30,175 bases of DNA from Firmicutes bacterium UBA6226 (GCA_002441045.1 DJWQ01000230.1:15037-45211), one strand, 5' to 3'. Shown: positions 1-7,675, numbered from the stretch's first letter. Numbers and translations are program-made. Notes: generated by a model not told the origin, from the letters alone.

Positions 1-1875
1 CCAGATTGCTTAAGTATGATTGGCATAGCAAGAGAAATTGCTGCAAGCTTCGAAAGAGAAGTGAAAATGCCTGAACTCTATTCAGATAAGTCAACGTCTG
101 AAATTGATGGACTTGCTTCTGTTGAAATTAAGGATCCAGATTTATGTGGTAGATATGTGGCAAAAGCCGTTAAGGATATCAAAATAGAACAATCACCAAT
201 GTGGTTACAACTTAGATTAATGCAAGCTGGCATGAGACCAATTAACAATATCGTAGATATCACGAATTACGTTATGCTTGAGTATGGACAGCCAATACAT
301 GCGTTCGACATGGATACACTCAAAGATGGCAAAGTAATCGTTAGAAGAGCAGTTGAAGGTGAAGTATTTGAAACGTTAGATGGTAAAGAAAGATCTCTAA
401 ATGATGAAATGCTTGTAATTGCAGACGCTGAAAGAACGATTGGTATAGCAGGTGTAATGGGTGGTGCCAACACAGAAATTTCATCTAATACAAAGAATGT
501 ATTCATCGAAGTTGCAAGCTTTGACAAATCAAGCATTAGAAAAACATCAAAAACACTAGGCTTAAGAACTGAAGCTTCATCTAGATTCGAAAAAGGTGTC
601 AGTCAAGAATTGCCACTTGAAGTGGTAAATCGCGTTTGCTATCTGATTGAGCAACTGGGTGCGGGTAAAGTAATTGGTGGTACAATTGATGTCTACCCAG
701 GGAAAAAACACCCAGTAGAAATTCCATTCACAGTTGAAGGGATAAACAGAGTTATTGGTACTCCTTTAAATGAAACGCAAATGATTGAACTCTTGAGTCG
801 TTTAGGTATTGAAACTGTAAAAGGTGAAAAATTAGTTGCTCAAATTCCACATTATAGACTAGATCTCGATAAGCAAATCGACTTAGTTGAAGAGGTTGCG
901 AGATTGTATGGCTACGATAAAATTGCAATGACACTTCCAAAAGTTGATGCTTGGGGTGCTAAAACGAATGCGCAAATGATCAAAGATAAAGTGAAATTTG
1001 AACTTTTAGCAAATGGTGTAGACGAGATTCTATCATATTCGTTTGTTTCAAGAAAAGATCTTGATAAAATCGGCCTTCCAGAAAATAGCTTGTTAAGAGA
1101 ACAAGTTGCACTGATCAATCCGCTAGGAGAAGAGTTCAGTGTTATGAGAACGACTTTAGTGCCTAATGTTTTAGAGGTGTTGGCTAGAAATTATAACCGT
1201 AAAAACAAAGACGTTCGAATTTTCGAAATTGGAAGTATCTTTATGCCAAAGGAAGTACCGGTGGTACAGTTGCCAATTGAAAAGGAAATGCTGGCAATTG
1301 GTGTAATGGGAGAAAAAGAAGATTTCTTTACATTAAAAGGGATTGTCGAAAATGTATTGAGTGGTCTTGACATTAGTGGCTACTATTTCGAAAAAGAAAC
1401 CAACCATGGTATGTATCATAAAGGTAGATGTGCGAATCTGATTTGGAATGGACATATTCTAGGCGTACTTGGGGAAGTACACCCAAATGTAATTGAAAAT
1501 TATGGTTTAGCCGAACGCGTATATGTTGCTGATTTGGATTATAACATCTTGATGCAACTTGCTAGAGAAGATAAAAAATATACACCTGTACCAAAATATC
1601 CAGCGATTGAAAGAGACATTGCAGTCCTTGTTAGTGATTCAGTTACTTCAATGGCCATAGAAGAAACAGTGAAAGAAGTTGCAGGGAAGCTGCTTGAGTC
1701 CGTTAAGATGTTTGATATGTATAAAGGTAAGCAAATTGCTGAAGGATTTAAATCAGTAGCTTATGAACTCGTCTTTAGGGCTGAAGATAGAACGCTCGTA
1801 GATGAAGAAGTGAATGCAATCTTCAAAAAAGTACTTTCGGCACTTGAGGATAGATTGGGCGCTCAATTAAGATAA
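1..1875 (+). CDS. pheT: Phenylalanine-tRNA ligase beta subunit, 5' end missing
   Basis: Beta subunit of the (alpha-beta)2 phenylalanyl-tRNA synthetase, which charges tRNA-Phe in the cytoplasm together with PheS. The frame is open from base 1 and reads PDCLS before the first ATG at 16. PDCLS is part of the conserved core just before GIARE, so the ATG at 16 is internal and the gene starts outside the window. About 624 residues are visible and roughly 170 N-terminal residues (the EMAP/OB-fold tRNA-binding part) are missing, judged against a usual length near 800. Visible landmarks by residue of the fragment: the motif NNIVDITNYV at 82, GIAGVMGG at 148-155 in the B3/B4 editing region, a B5 domain at about 238-310, and a C-terminal FDX-ACB anticodon-binding domain from about 529 (PKYPAIERD). 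The gene ends in an intrinsic terminator. pheS probably lies upstream, but this is inferred. Confidence 0.96.
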   Translation, partial: PDCLSMIGIAREIAASFEREVKMPELYSDKSTSEIDGLASVEIKDPDLCGRYVAKAVKDIKIEQSPMWLQLRLMQAGMRPINNIVDITNYVMLEYGQPIHAFDMDTLKDGKVIVRRAVEGEVFETLDGKERSLNDEMLVIADAERTIGIAGVMGGANTEISSNTKNVFIEVASFDKSSIRKTSKTLGLRTEASSRFEKGVSQELPLEVVNRVCYLIEQLGAGKVIGGTIDVYPGKKHPVEIPFTVEGINRVIGTPLNETQMIELLSRLGIETVKGEKLVAQIPHYRLDLDKQIDLVEEVARLYGYDKIAMTLPKVDAWGAKTNAQMIKDKVKFELLANGVDEILSYSFVSRKDLDKIGLPENSLLREQVALINPLGEEFSVMRTTLVPNVLEVLARNYNRKNKDVRIFEIGSIFMPKEVPVVQLPIEKEMLAIGVMGEKEDFFTLKGIVENVLSGLDISGYYFEKETNHGMYHKGRCANLIWNGHILGVLGEVHPNVIENYGLAERVYVADLDYNILMQLAREDKKYTPVPKYPAIERDIAVLVSDSVTSMAIEETVKEVAGKLLESVKMFDMYKGKQIAEGFKSVAYELVFRAEDRTLVDEEVNAIFKKVLSALEDRLGAQLR

Positions 1876-1883
1876 TCTTTAAA

Positions 1884-1937
1884 AGGTGTTGCTAAAGATC
1901 AGGTAAAAAACCAGATTTGAAGCAACATCTTTTTTTA
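1884..1937 (+). terminator. Intrinsic terminator after pheT
   Basis: AGGTGTTGCT (1884-1893) pairs with AGCAACATCT (1921-1930) with one G-T wobble, and a run of T follows to 1936. It sits 8 bases after the pheT stop. Confidence 0.85.
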
Positions 1938-1960
1938 TGTTTTCACATGATAAAAAAGTA

Positions 1961-1987
1961 GTAATCTATTACATTTTAAGATATGAT
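1961..1987 (+). promoter_or_regulatory. Possible operator and -10 element upstream of the MATE gene
   Basis: The inverted repeat GTAAT-CT-ATTAC (1961-1972) lies just upstream of a -10-like TATGAT (1982-1987). No good -35 hexamer is visible. Short AT-rich palindromes in this position often bind MarR- or TetR-type repressors of drug pumps; that role is inferred here and no regulator gene is adjacent. Confidence 0.3.
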
Positions 1988-2034
1988 ATTGGAATGAAAT
2001 ATTTGACGTTCTTATCTGTAAAGGGAGATAAAGT

Positions 2035-3372
2035 ATGAAACTAGACGAGACAACAAGCCCTATTAAACTTGCAATACCTATATTTATTGAATTATTACTC
2101 TTCATGTTTATGGGGAATGTAGATACAATTATGCTTAGTCGCTATTCAGATTTAGCAGTCGCAGCAGTAGGTAACGCCAATCAGTTAACCAATACGCTTT
2201 TAATTTTATTTAATATTACCTCATCTGCGACGGGAATCATGGTGACGCAGTACATTGGTGCTTCAAAAAGGGAAAATCTTAATAAGATTTATACCATGGG
2301 CTATGGCATGAACTTAATTCTTGCAGTTTGCTTAGGTGCACTTTTTATGTTATTCCAGCCGCAATTTTTTAGCTTGGTTAAAATGCCAGCTGAACTTTTT
2401 GTGGATGCAAAATCGTATTTATCAATTATAATGACGTTTTTATTTATCCCTGCATTTTTTAGCTTGTCATCTATTATCCTTAAAAGTCATGGCATTACAA
2501 AGCTATCAATGTATTTAGCAATTATGATGAACGTAATTAACATTATCGGAAATTATACCTTTTTATTTGGTCCATTTGGGCTACCTGTTCTTGGTGTTAA
2601 AGGGGTTGCCATTTCTACGGTTGTAAGTAGAGGGCTGGCAGTATTCATAATGATTTGGGTCTTAATAAAAAAAGTAGATGTTAAGGTGAGTTTGGCATTT
2701 CTTCGACCTTTTCCCAAGCAAATCTTCAAACAGTTTTTAAAGCTTGGGATACCTTCAGCAGGTGAACCCATTTCGTATCAATTTTCTCAAGTGGTTATTT
2801 TTTCGATGATCAATACCATGGGCACTGAGACTGTCACAACCAAAATTTATGTTCAAATTATAGTTTGGTTTACCTTTTTAGCCTCTGCGGCACTTGCTCA
2901 AGCCAATCAGATTATTGTTGGACAGCTTGTGGGTGCAAAGCGTGAAGATGAAGCAAAGCGATTAACCTTTAACTCGTTTAAAAAGGCATTAATGATTACG
3001 TTATCGGTTTCTTTATTATTCATATTGCTTAGAAACCAACTTTTAGGCATCTTCAGTGATAATCAAAGCATTATTCAATTGGGCGCACTTATATTAACAG
3101 TAGATATCTTTGTAGAACTTGGGCGTGTGTCAAATCTTGTGATTATATCAGCACTTAAAGCAGCTGGAGATGTTAATTTCCCAGTAATCGTTGGAATATT
3201 TTCCATGTGGCTGGTATCAACCTTATTGGCCTATATTTTAGGAATTGTACTTGGTTTAGGACTTTTAGGTATTTGGATTGCAATGGCTGCAGATGAGGTT
3301 TTAAGAGGCATCATCATGATCTTTAGACTTAAGAGTGATAAATGGAAAGGAAAACGGATCGTTTCAGAATAA
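2035..3372 (+). CDS. MATE family efflux transporter
   Basis: A 445-residue integral membrane protein of the multidrug and toxic compound extrusion family, expected to export organic cations or drugs in exchange for Na+ or H+. The sequence is strongly hydrophobic, with about twelve membrane segments in two halves of six. Family-like features are the N-terminal P-I-K-L-A-I-P start of helix 1, the GNVDTIMLSRYSD loop after it, and G-I-M-V-T-Q-Y-I-G-A near residue 65. Length fits the family (about 440-460). The ATG at 2035 follows an AAGGGAGA ribosome site. The gene is monocistronic by position: a terminator precedes it and the next gene has its own promoter. Substrate cannot be read from the sequence. 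Confidence 0.93.
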   Translation: MKLDETTSPIKLAIPIFIELLLFMFMGNVDTIMLSRYSDLAVAAVGNANQLTNTLLILFNITSSATGIMVTQYIGASKRENLNKIYTMGYGMNLILAVCLGALFMLFQPQFFSLVKMPAELFVDAKSYLSIIMTFLFIPAFFSLSSIILKSHGITKLSMYLAIMMNVINIIGNYTFLFGPFGLPVLGVKGVAISTVVSRGLAVFIMIWVLIKKVDVKVSLAFLRPFPKQIFKQFLKLGIPSAGEPISYQFSQVVIFSMINTMGTETVTTKIYVQIIVWFTFLASAALAQANQIIVGQLVGAKREDEAKRLTFNSFKKALMITLSVSLLFILLRNQLLGIFSDNQSIIQLGALILTVDIFVELGRVSNLVIISALKAAGDVNFPVIVGIFSMWLVSTLLAYILGIVLGLGLLGIWIAMAADEVLRGIIMIFRLKSDKWKGKRIVSE

Positions 3373-3386
3373 AGTTTATCAAGGAC

Positions 3387-3414
3387 TTGAGATTGCATAA
3401 AAAAATGGTATAAT
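3387..3414 (+). promoter_or_regulatory. Promoter of the ABC-F gene
   Basis: TTGAGA (3387-3392), 16-base spacer, TATAAT (3409-3414), with a TGG extended -10 directly before it. It matches a vegetative sigma-A promoter. Confidence 0.75.
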
Positions 3415-3445
3415 TAATAGTTGAGTGTATAAGTTCGGATTATTG

Positions 3446-3453
3446 AAAGGTGG
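3446..3453 (+). promoter_or_regulatory. Ribosome site that sets the ABC-F start
   Basis: AAAGGTGG lies 8 bases before the GTG at 3462. An upstream in-frame GTG at 3450 lies inside this ribosome site and has none of its own, so 3462 is the better start. Confidence 0.75.
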
Positions 3454-3461
3454 CAAAAAAA

Positions 3462-5081
3462 GTGATACAAGTAACTAATGTTAGTTTGCGTTTTAGCGAT
3501 CGCAAACTGTTTGATGAGGTAAATTTAAAATTTACACCTGGCAATTGCTATGGTGTTATCGGAGCGAATGGCGCTGGTAAATCCACGTTCTTAAAAATTC
3601 TTGCAGGTGATATTGAGCCTACTTCAGGTGAAGTGTTTATTACACCGGGTGAGCGTTTGGCTGTTTTGAAACAAGACCATTTTGAATTTGATGAATTTTC
3701 AGCTATGGATACTGTCATCATGGGGCATAAAAGACTCTATGAGATTATGAAGGAAAAAGATGCGCTTTATATGAAGGAAGATTTTACAGAAGCAGATGGT
3801 ATGAGAGCAGCTGAGCTTGAGGGCGAGTTTGCAGAACTCGACGGATGGGACGCTGAATCAAACGCAGAAAAGTTGTTAAACGGTTTAGGCGTTAATCCAA
3901 GTAGCTTTAGTAAAATGATGGCAGATGTTCCTTCTGATGATAAAGTGAAAATCCTGTTGGCACAATCCTTGTTTGGCAATCCGCATATTCTTTTACTAGA
4001 TGAGCCTACCAACCACTTGGATTTTAAAGCGATTAAATGGTTAGAGGAATTCTTAATCAATTATCCTAATACAGTAATTGTTGTTTCCCATGACCGTCAC
4101 TTCCTTAATAATGTATGTACACATATGTTAGATATCGATTTTGGAAAAGCTAAGATGTTCGTTGGTAACTATGATTTCTGGTATGAGTCAAGTCAATTAA
4201 TGGCGAGACTATTAAAAGAACAAAACAAGAAAAAAGAAGAGAAAATCAAGGAATTGCAAGACTTTATCGCACGTTTTAGTTCAAATGCTTCAAAAGCGAA
4301 GCAAGCGACATCTAGAAAGAAAATGCTTGATAAAATCAATATTGAAGACATCCAACCTTCTTCTAGAAGATATCCGTTTGTTGGCTTTACACCTGAAAGA
4401 GAAGCGGGTAAAGATATTCTACTAGTTGAAGGCATCTCTAAAACAGTAGATGGCGAGAAAATCCTAGACAATGTTTCATTTACTGTTAATAAAGGCGATA
4501 AGATCGTATTTATGAGTAGAAATGATGCAGCCAGAACGATGTTGTTTAAAATCCTTATGGGAGAGGAAACAGCAGATGAAGGAAGCTTTAAATGGGGCGT
4601 TACGACTTCGCAAGCATACTTTCCTAAAGACAATACAGAGTTCTTTGAAGATGTGGATATGAACCTCATTGATTGGTTAAGACAGTTCTCAGAAGAGAAA
4701 ACAGAGACATTTATTCGCGGATTCCTTGGTAAAATGTTGTTTTCTGGTGATGAACCACTTAAAAATGCAAGTGTTTTATCAGGGGGAGAAAAGGTAAGAT
4801 GCATGTTCTCTAAATTAATGCTATCTAAAGCGAATGTTATTATTTTAGATGAGCCAACGAACCATTTGGATCTTGAATCAATTGAAGCGGTTAATAATGG
4901 TCTTATTGCATTTAAAGGGACGATGCTATTTACTTCTCATGACCATAAGTTCATTGAGACAATTGCAAATAGAGTTATTGAAATCACGCCAAATGGTTTG
5001 TTTGATAAGATGATTGACTTTGATGAGTTCTTGGATTCAGATGAAATTCAACAACAAATTGAAGAAATGTATAAAAAGTAG
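3462..5081 (+). CDS. ABC-F ATP-binding protein, YkpA/YbiT type
   Basis: Soluble ABC-F protein with two nucleotide-binding domains and no membrane part; the family acts on the ribosome (translation factors or antibiotic protection). With the GTG start at 3462 it has 539 residues, the usual YkpA length. The first domain has Walker A GANGAGKST (34-42) and LLLDEPTNHLD, but its signature reads PSDDKVKILLAQ rather than LSGGE. A charged linker holds the FSSNASKAKQATSRKKML motif. The second domain has LSGGEK (439-444) and IILDEPTNHLD, but its Walker A is degenerate, reading MSRNDAARTM (351-360), without the GK[ST] core. As I recall the YkpA branch, such partial decay is shared by relatives. A housekeeping role is likelier than resistance; this is inferred. 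Confidence 0.93.
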   Translation: MIQVTNVSLRFSDRKLFDEVNLKFTPGNCYGVIGANGAGKSTFLKILAGDIEPTSGEVFITPGERLAVLKQDHFEFDEFSAMDTVIMGHKRLYEIMKEKDALYMKEDFTEADGMRAAELEGEFAELDGWDAESNAEKLLNGLGVNPSSFSKMMADVPSDDKVKILLAQSLFGNPHILLLDEPTNHLDFKAIKWLEEFLINYPNTVIVVSHDRHFLNNVCTHMLDIDFGKAKMFVGNYDFWYESSQLMARLLKEQNKKKEEKIKELQDFIARFSSNASKAKQATSRKKMLDKINIEDIQPSSRRYPFVGFTPEREAGKDILLVEGISKTVDGEKILDNVSFTVNKGDKIVFMSRNDAARTMLFKILMGEETADEGSFKWGVTTSQAYFPKDNTEFFEDVDMNLIDWLRQFSEEKTETFIRGFLGKMLFSGDEPLKNASVLSGGEKVRCMFSKLMLSKANVIILDEPTNHLDLESIEAVNNGLIAFKGTMLFTSHDHKFIETIANRVIEITPNGLFDKMIDFDEFLDSDEIQQQIEEMYKK

Positions 5082-5083
5082 TG

Positions 5084-5098
5084 GATTTTCAGAAAATA
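5084..5098. promoter_or_regulatory. CodY-like box upstream of the cold-shock gene
   Basis: GATTTTCAGAAAATA matches the CodY consensus AATTTTCWGAAAATT at 13 of 15 positions and is a perfect 6-1-6 palindrome in its core. A weaker match (5135-5149, 11 of 15) overlaps the -35 of the cold-shock promoter. CodY is the GTP- and branched-chain-amino-acid-sensing regulator of Firmicutes. Binding is inferred. Confidence 0.4.
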
Positions 5099-5141
5099 GA
5101 GTCAAATGTAAACTTTTTTTAAATAGTTGCTTCTAATTTTC

Positions 5142-5170
5142 TTGCAAATGAACTTATTATTGTGTATGAT
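5142..5170 (+). promoter_or_regulatory. Promoter of the cold-shock gene
   Basis: TTGCAA (5142-5147), 17-base spacer, TATGAT (5165-5170). Transcription would start near 5177 and give an untranslated leader of about 120 bases. Confidence 0.7.
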
Positions 5171-5204
5171 TAAGAGGTAACTTAGATTCACCTGCATCAA
5201 ATCA

Positions 5205-5291
5205 ATTAATAAGTTGGAACAACCTCTGGTCTTCCAAAGTTTTATTAATGGCGTTCGGGTTTAGGTTTTCTAGGAATAAAAATTTTGGAGG
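5205..5291 (+). promoter_or_regulatory. Structured cold-shock mRNA leader
   Basis: ATTAATAA (5205-5212) pairs with TTATTAAT (5242-5249), and inside this TTGGAA (5214-5219) pairs with TTCCAA (5232-5237). The apical loop holds CCTCT (5223-5227), which can pair with the ribosome site GGAGG (5287-5291). Long structured leaders are typical of cold-shock genes and act as RNA thermosensors in E. coli cspA; a similar role here is inferred. Confidence 0.5.
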
Positions 5292-5297
5292 AACAAA

Positions 5298-5498
5298 ATG
5301 AACGGTACAGTTAAATGGTTCAACTCAGAAAAAGGATTCGGTTTTATTACTGGTGAAGATGGTAAAGATGTATTCGTACACTTTTCACAAATCAACAAAG
5401 ATGGCTTCAAATCTTTAGAAGAAGGCGAAGCAGTTACTTTTACAATCGCTCAAGGCCCTAAAGGTCCTCAAGCTGAAAACGTAACACCACTTAGATAG
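5298..5498 (+). CDS. Cold-shock protein (CspA family)
   Basis: A 66-residue single cold-shock domain, a five-strand beta barrel that binds single-stranded RNA and DNA and acts as an RNA chaperone. Both nucleic-acid-binding motifs are intact: RNP1 KGFGFI (12-17) and RNP2 VFVHF (25-29). The start NGTVKWFN and the length are standard for the family. The ATG follows a strong TGGAGGA ribosome site. The gene stands alone between its own promoter and a strong terminator. Its long leader, with a hairpin that could mask the ribosome site, suggests control after transcription. Confidence 0.97.
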   Translation: MNGTVKWFNSEKGFGFITGEDGKDVFVHFSQINKDGFKSLEEGEAVTFTIAQGPKGPQAENVTPLR

Positions 5499-5505
5499 TT
5501 GAGCG

Positions 5506-5531
5506 AGCCCCGATAAAATCGGGGCTTTTTT
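5506..5531 (+). terminator. Intrinsic terminator of the cold-shock gene
   Basis: AGCCCCGAT and ATCGGGGCT form a perfect GC-rich stem around a short A-rich loop (5506-5526), followed by a T run to 5531. Confidence 0.95.
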
Positions 5532-5606
5532 ACATAATAAACAAAGTTATAGGATTACTGAGGTCATAGGTTGTTTAGCTGATTTTAGGGTAATAATAAA
5601 ACGACG

Positions 5607-5634
5607 TTTACAATGAAATTAAACATGATATAAT
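5607..5634 (+). promoter_or_regulatory. Promoter of cvfB
   Basis: TTTACA (5607-5612), 16-base spacer, TATAAT (5629-5634), with a TGA extended -10 before it. It lies 30 bases before the cvfB start. Confidence 0.75.
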
Positions 5635-5664
5635 GGTTATCAGACTATTTGTAAGGAGTAATTT

Positions 5665-6513
5665 ATGCTAGAGATCGGCAAAGTACAAACTGCCTATGTG
5701 AACAGAATATCTGAACATGGCGTTTATTTAACAGAACAGAAGGACGGAGAAGTAGAAGCTTTACTTCAGAAGGGTTTTTATAAAGTTGAACCAGAAATAG
5801 ATGCATCAATAGACGTATTCATATATAAAGACAGTGAACAGAAATTAATAGCAACGACTAAAAAACCGTTGCTTCAATTGGGTGAAATTGGGATGCTATC
5901 AGTTGTAGGATCTATTCCAAACGCTTATTTTCTCGATCTTGGTATTGAGAAAGATTTATTCTTACCCAATAATGAAGCGAAGGGGAAATTACAAAAGGGA
6001 AGAAAAGTTCTGGTTAAGTTGATCAAGGATTCAAATGAACAACTTATGGCAACGATGAAAATATACAATCATCTAACAGAAGGTACTCATATTAAGGTAG
6101 GAGAACATGTTAAAGGCGTTGTCTATGAAATCAAAGATGAAATGGGTGCTTTTGTAGCAATCGATGGCAGATATCACGGATTTATACCGAAACATGAGCT
6201 TTACAAGGAAATTAAGGTTGGAGCAGAGATAGAAGCAAGGGTAACTCGTGTTCGTGAGGATGGTAAGATCAACTTAAGTATCAAAGAGAAATCAGCGGTA
6301 CAAGTACATCAAGATGTCGATGTGTTAATGAAAGCTTTAACCGAGAACGATGGTCAGCTTTACTTAAATGATGAGAGTGAGCCAGAGGTGATTAAGAAGC
6401 GTTTGAACATGAGTAAGAAAGCTTTTAAAAGAGCGGTAGGACGGTTATTAAAAGAAGGGAAACTTCAGATATTTGAAGATGGCATTCGCTTGATTAAACA
6501 GGATAAGGAATAA
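5665..6513 (+). CDS. cvfB: S1-type RNA-binding protein CvfB (YitL)
   Basis: A 282-residue cytoplasmic protein built from S1-like domains and a C-terminal winged helix, matching the CvfB/YitL family. In staphylococci CvfB affects virulence-gene expression and binds RNA. The first domain opens with L-E-I-G-K-V-Q-T-A-Y-V near residue 2, a second begins near residue 70 (QLGEIGMLSVVG), and a clear canonical S1 domain spans about 143-212 (GEHVKGVVYEI, then DGKINLSIKEK). The last 65 residues (MKALTENDGQLYLNDESE, then SKKAFKRAVGRLLKEG) form the winged helix. The ATG follows AAGGAG. It is probably co-transcribed with the small IIB-like gene 9 bases downstream. Direct targets are unknown. Confidence 0.9.
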   Translation: MLEIGKVQTAYVNRISEHGVYLTEQKDGEVEALLQKGFYKVEPEIDASIDVFIYKDSEQKLIATTKKPLLQLGEIGMLSVVGSIPNAYFLDLGIEKDLFLPNNEAKGKLQKGRKVLVKLIKDSNEQLMATMKIYNHLTEGTHIKVGEHVKGVVYEIKDEMGAFVAIDGRYHGFIPKHELYKEIKVGAEIEARVTRVREDGKINLSIKEKSAVQVHQDVDVLMKALTENDGQLYLNDESEPEVIKKRLNMSKKAFKRAVGRLLKEGKLQIFEDGIRLIKQDKE

Positions 6514-6522
6514 GGTGGTAGT

Positions 6523-6897
6523 TTGAAAGTTGTTTTAATGCTCTGTAATGGTGGTTTATCTGGCCAACATTTTTTAAATGCACTCGCTCGCTCTGCCTCT
6601 GATGAAGGTTATAATGTAGGCGTTGATTTTGGTGGGATTTTGTATGATAAAAAGGCCTTAAGTAAATATGATAAAATGGATTATCTGTTTTTGTTTGCGC
6701 CTGCAACTGAAATGACGCGAGATGCAATAGAAACAAGTTATATGCCAATTCACACAGTATTACTTGCGCCACAAGTGAGGTACCTGTATCAAGCGATGAG
6801 TGAACTTTTTGATGGCACTGAGATTAAATGTATTGCAATTGAGCCGATTACATTTGCTGAGATGGCAGTCAAAGAATTGTTTTCATTAATAAAATAG
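6523..6897 (+). CDS. Orphan PTS IIB-like protein, lactose/chitobiose type
   Basis: A 124-residue protein that looks like a stand-alone IIB domain of the lactose/cellobiose/chitobiose phosphotransferase family. The N-terminal strand and P-loop read MLCNGGLSG, with Cys8 at the place of the phosphocysteine, and the later motif VLLAPQVRYLYQAM matches the family's V-L-L-x-P-Q-V-R-Y. No IIA, IIC, HPr-like or sugar hydrolase gene is nearby. The TTG start at 6523 follows AAGGTGG 4 bases upstream, and it lies 9 bases after the cvfB stop, so the two genes are probably co-transcribed. It may serve transport parts encoded elsewhere, or be a regulatory protein that has left sugar transport. The fold assignment is fairly sure; the function is not. 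Confidence 0.72.
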   Translation: MKVVLMLCNGGLSGQHFLNALARSASDEGYNVGVDFGGILYDKKALSKYDKMDYLFLFAPATEMTRDAIETSYMPIHTVLLAPQVRYLYQAMSELFDGTEIKCIAIEPITFAEMAVKELFSLIK

Positions 6898-6940
6898 CAA
6901 TTTTCTACCATATTTTGTGTTAAAATAGTAGATTCTTTAG

Positions 6941-6946
6941 TATAAT
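6941..6946 (+). promoter_or_regulatory. -10 element upstream of zapA
   Basis: A consensus TATAAT lies 74 bases before the zapA start. At 17 bases upstream only a poor -35 (TGTTAA, 6918-6923) is seen. Confidence 0.5.
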
Positions 6947-7007
6947 AGACGTGTGGAAAAGTTCACAATCGAAATTCGAATCATGATAAATGGCGAAACT
7001 GTATTCA

Positions 7008-7016
7008 AGAGGTGAG
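7008..7016 (+). promoter_or_regulatory. Ribosome site that sets the zapA start
   Basis: AGAGGTGAG lies directly before the ATG at 7020. An in-frame ATG at 6990 has no ribosome site and would add ten residues not expected in ZapA. Confidence 0.8.
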
Positions 7017-7019
7017 AGA

Positions 7020-7565
7020 ATGAGCAATAAAAACAAAGTGACTGTTAAAATTATGGATAGAGATTATACGCTAGTAAGTGATGATACAAGAGAACATATG
7101 CAGCGCGTTGCCAATTACGTCGATGACAAAATGAGAGATCTTTATGGAGGTAACAAGAAGTTAAGTACTTCGATGGTCGGTGTTCTTACTGCTCTCAATG
7201 TTGCAGATGAGTTGTTTAAAGCGATCTCAGAGCGAGATGAACTTGAGAAAAGATTGAATTCACCTCAATATGAACTTAAAACCACTAGAGATGAACTAGA
7301 TGCCGTTGTCGCTGAGTATGAGCGACGCAGTAAAGCATATGAGCAAATGATACAAGAATTTTCGAGATTGATCGATTCTTCCAATATTTATGAAACTGGC
7401 GTAGCGCAACTTAAAAAGAGAATGGACAAATTAGATATGGATTTACGCGCCAGAGAAGAAAATCTAAAAAAATCTAGAGAAGAGGTTTTAGAGATGGAGA
7501 AAGAGTTTTCGTCGAAAGAACCAAGTTCTCAAATGATAGATTTTGATGATGAAACAACAAAGTAA
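7020..7565 (+). CDS. zapA: Cell division protein ZapA, with long coiled-coil tail
   Basis: ZapA binds FtsZ and promotes bundling of Z-ring filaments at midcell. The first 70 or so residues of this 181-residue protein match the family: KVTVKIMDRDYTLVSDD, then THE-type helix text REHMQRVANYVDDKM and L-N-V-A-D-E-L-F-K. The rest (about 75-165) is charged and heptad-like, a long coiled coil, and the tail is acidic (FDDETTK). Bacillus ZapA is about 85 residues, so the tail roughly doubles it; extended ZapA proteins are, as far as I recall, common in Clostridia. A terminator follows, and the U32 and mutS2 genes come next, a familiar clostridial order. Confidence 0.88.
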   Translation: MSNKNKVTVKIMDRDYTLVSDDTREHMQRVANYVDDKMRDLYGGNKKLSTSMVGVLTALNVADELFKAISERDELEKRLNSPQYELKTTRDELDAVVAEYERRSKAYEQMIQEFSRLIDSSNIYETGVAQLKKRMDKLDMDLRAREENLKKSREEVLEMEKEFSSKEPSSQMIDFDDETTK

Positions 7566-7569
7566 TTAA

Positions 7570-7593
7570 AGGCGCCTATGGCGTCTTTTTTTT
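7570..7593 (+). terminator. Intrinsic terminator after zapA
   Basis: AGGCGCC (7570-7576) pairs with GGCGTCT (7580-7586) over a TAT loop with one wobble pair, and T residues continue to 7593. It begins 4 bases after the zapA stop. Confidence 0.85.
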
Positions 7594-7675
7594 AAGTTAT
7601 AAATCGATGGGTTCAACCCTTTACCATCAGGTTAATTGGTCTCTTTAAAATTATTAAGAAAGCTAAGTGAGTTAA

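Noticed and set aside
16..18. ATG at 16 as the start of pheT
   Set aside because: The frame is open to base 1 and reads conserved PheT residues (PDCLS) before this Met, so the real start lies outside the window.
4193..4804. Open frame of 203 codons on the minus strand inside the ABC-F gene
   Set aside because: It lies fully within a conserved gene on the other strand, has serine- and leucine-rich shadow composition, and no ribosome site.
5173..5178. AGAGGT complementary to the ACCTCT loop (5222-5227) of the cold-shock leader, a possible pseudoknot
   Set aside because: It lies at or before the predicted transcription start near 5177, so most of it would not be in the RNA.
6494..6772. Open frame of 92 codons on the minus strand over the IIB-like gene
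   Set aside because: It opposes a gene with clear family motifs and its own ribosome site; composition is that of an antisense shadow.
7609..7619. GGGTTCAACCC, resembling a tRNA T-arm
   Set aside because: It is two bases too short for a T-arm and no acceptor, D or anticodon arms are present around it.
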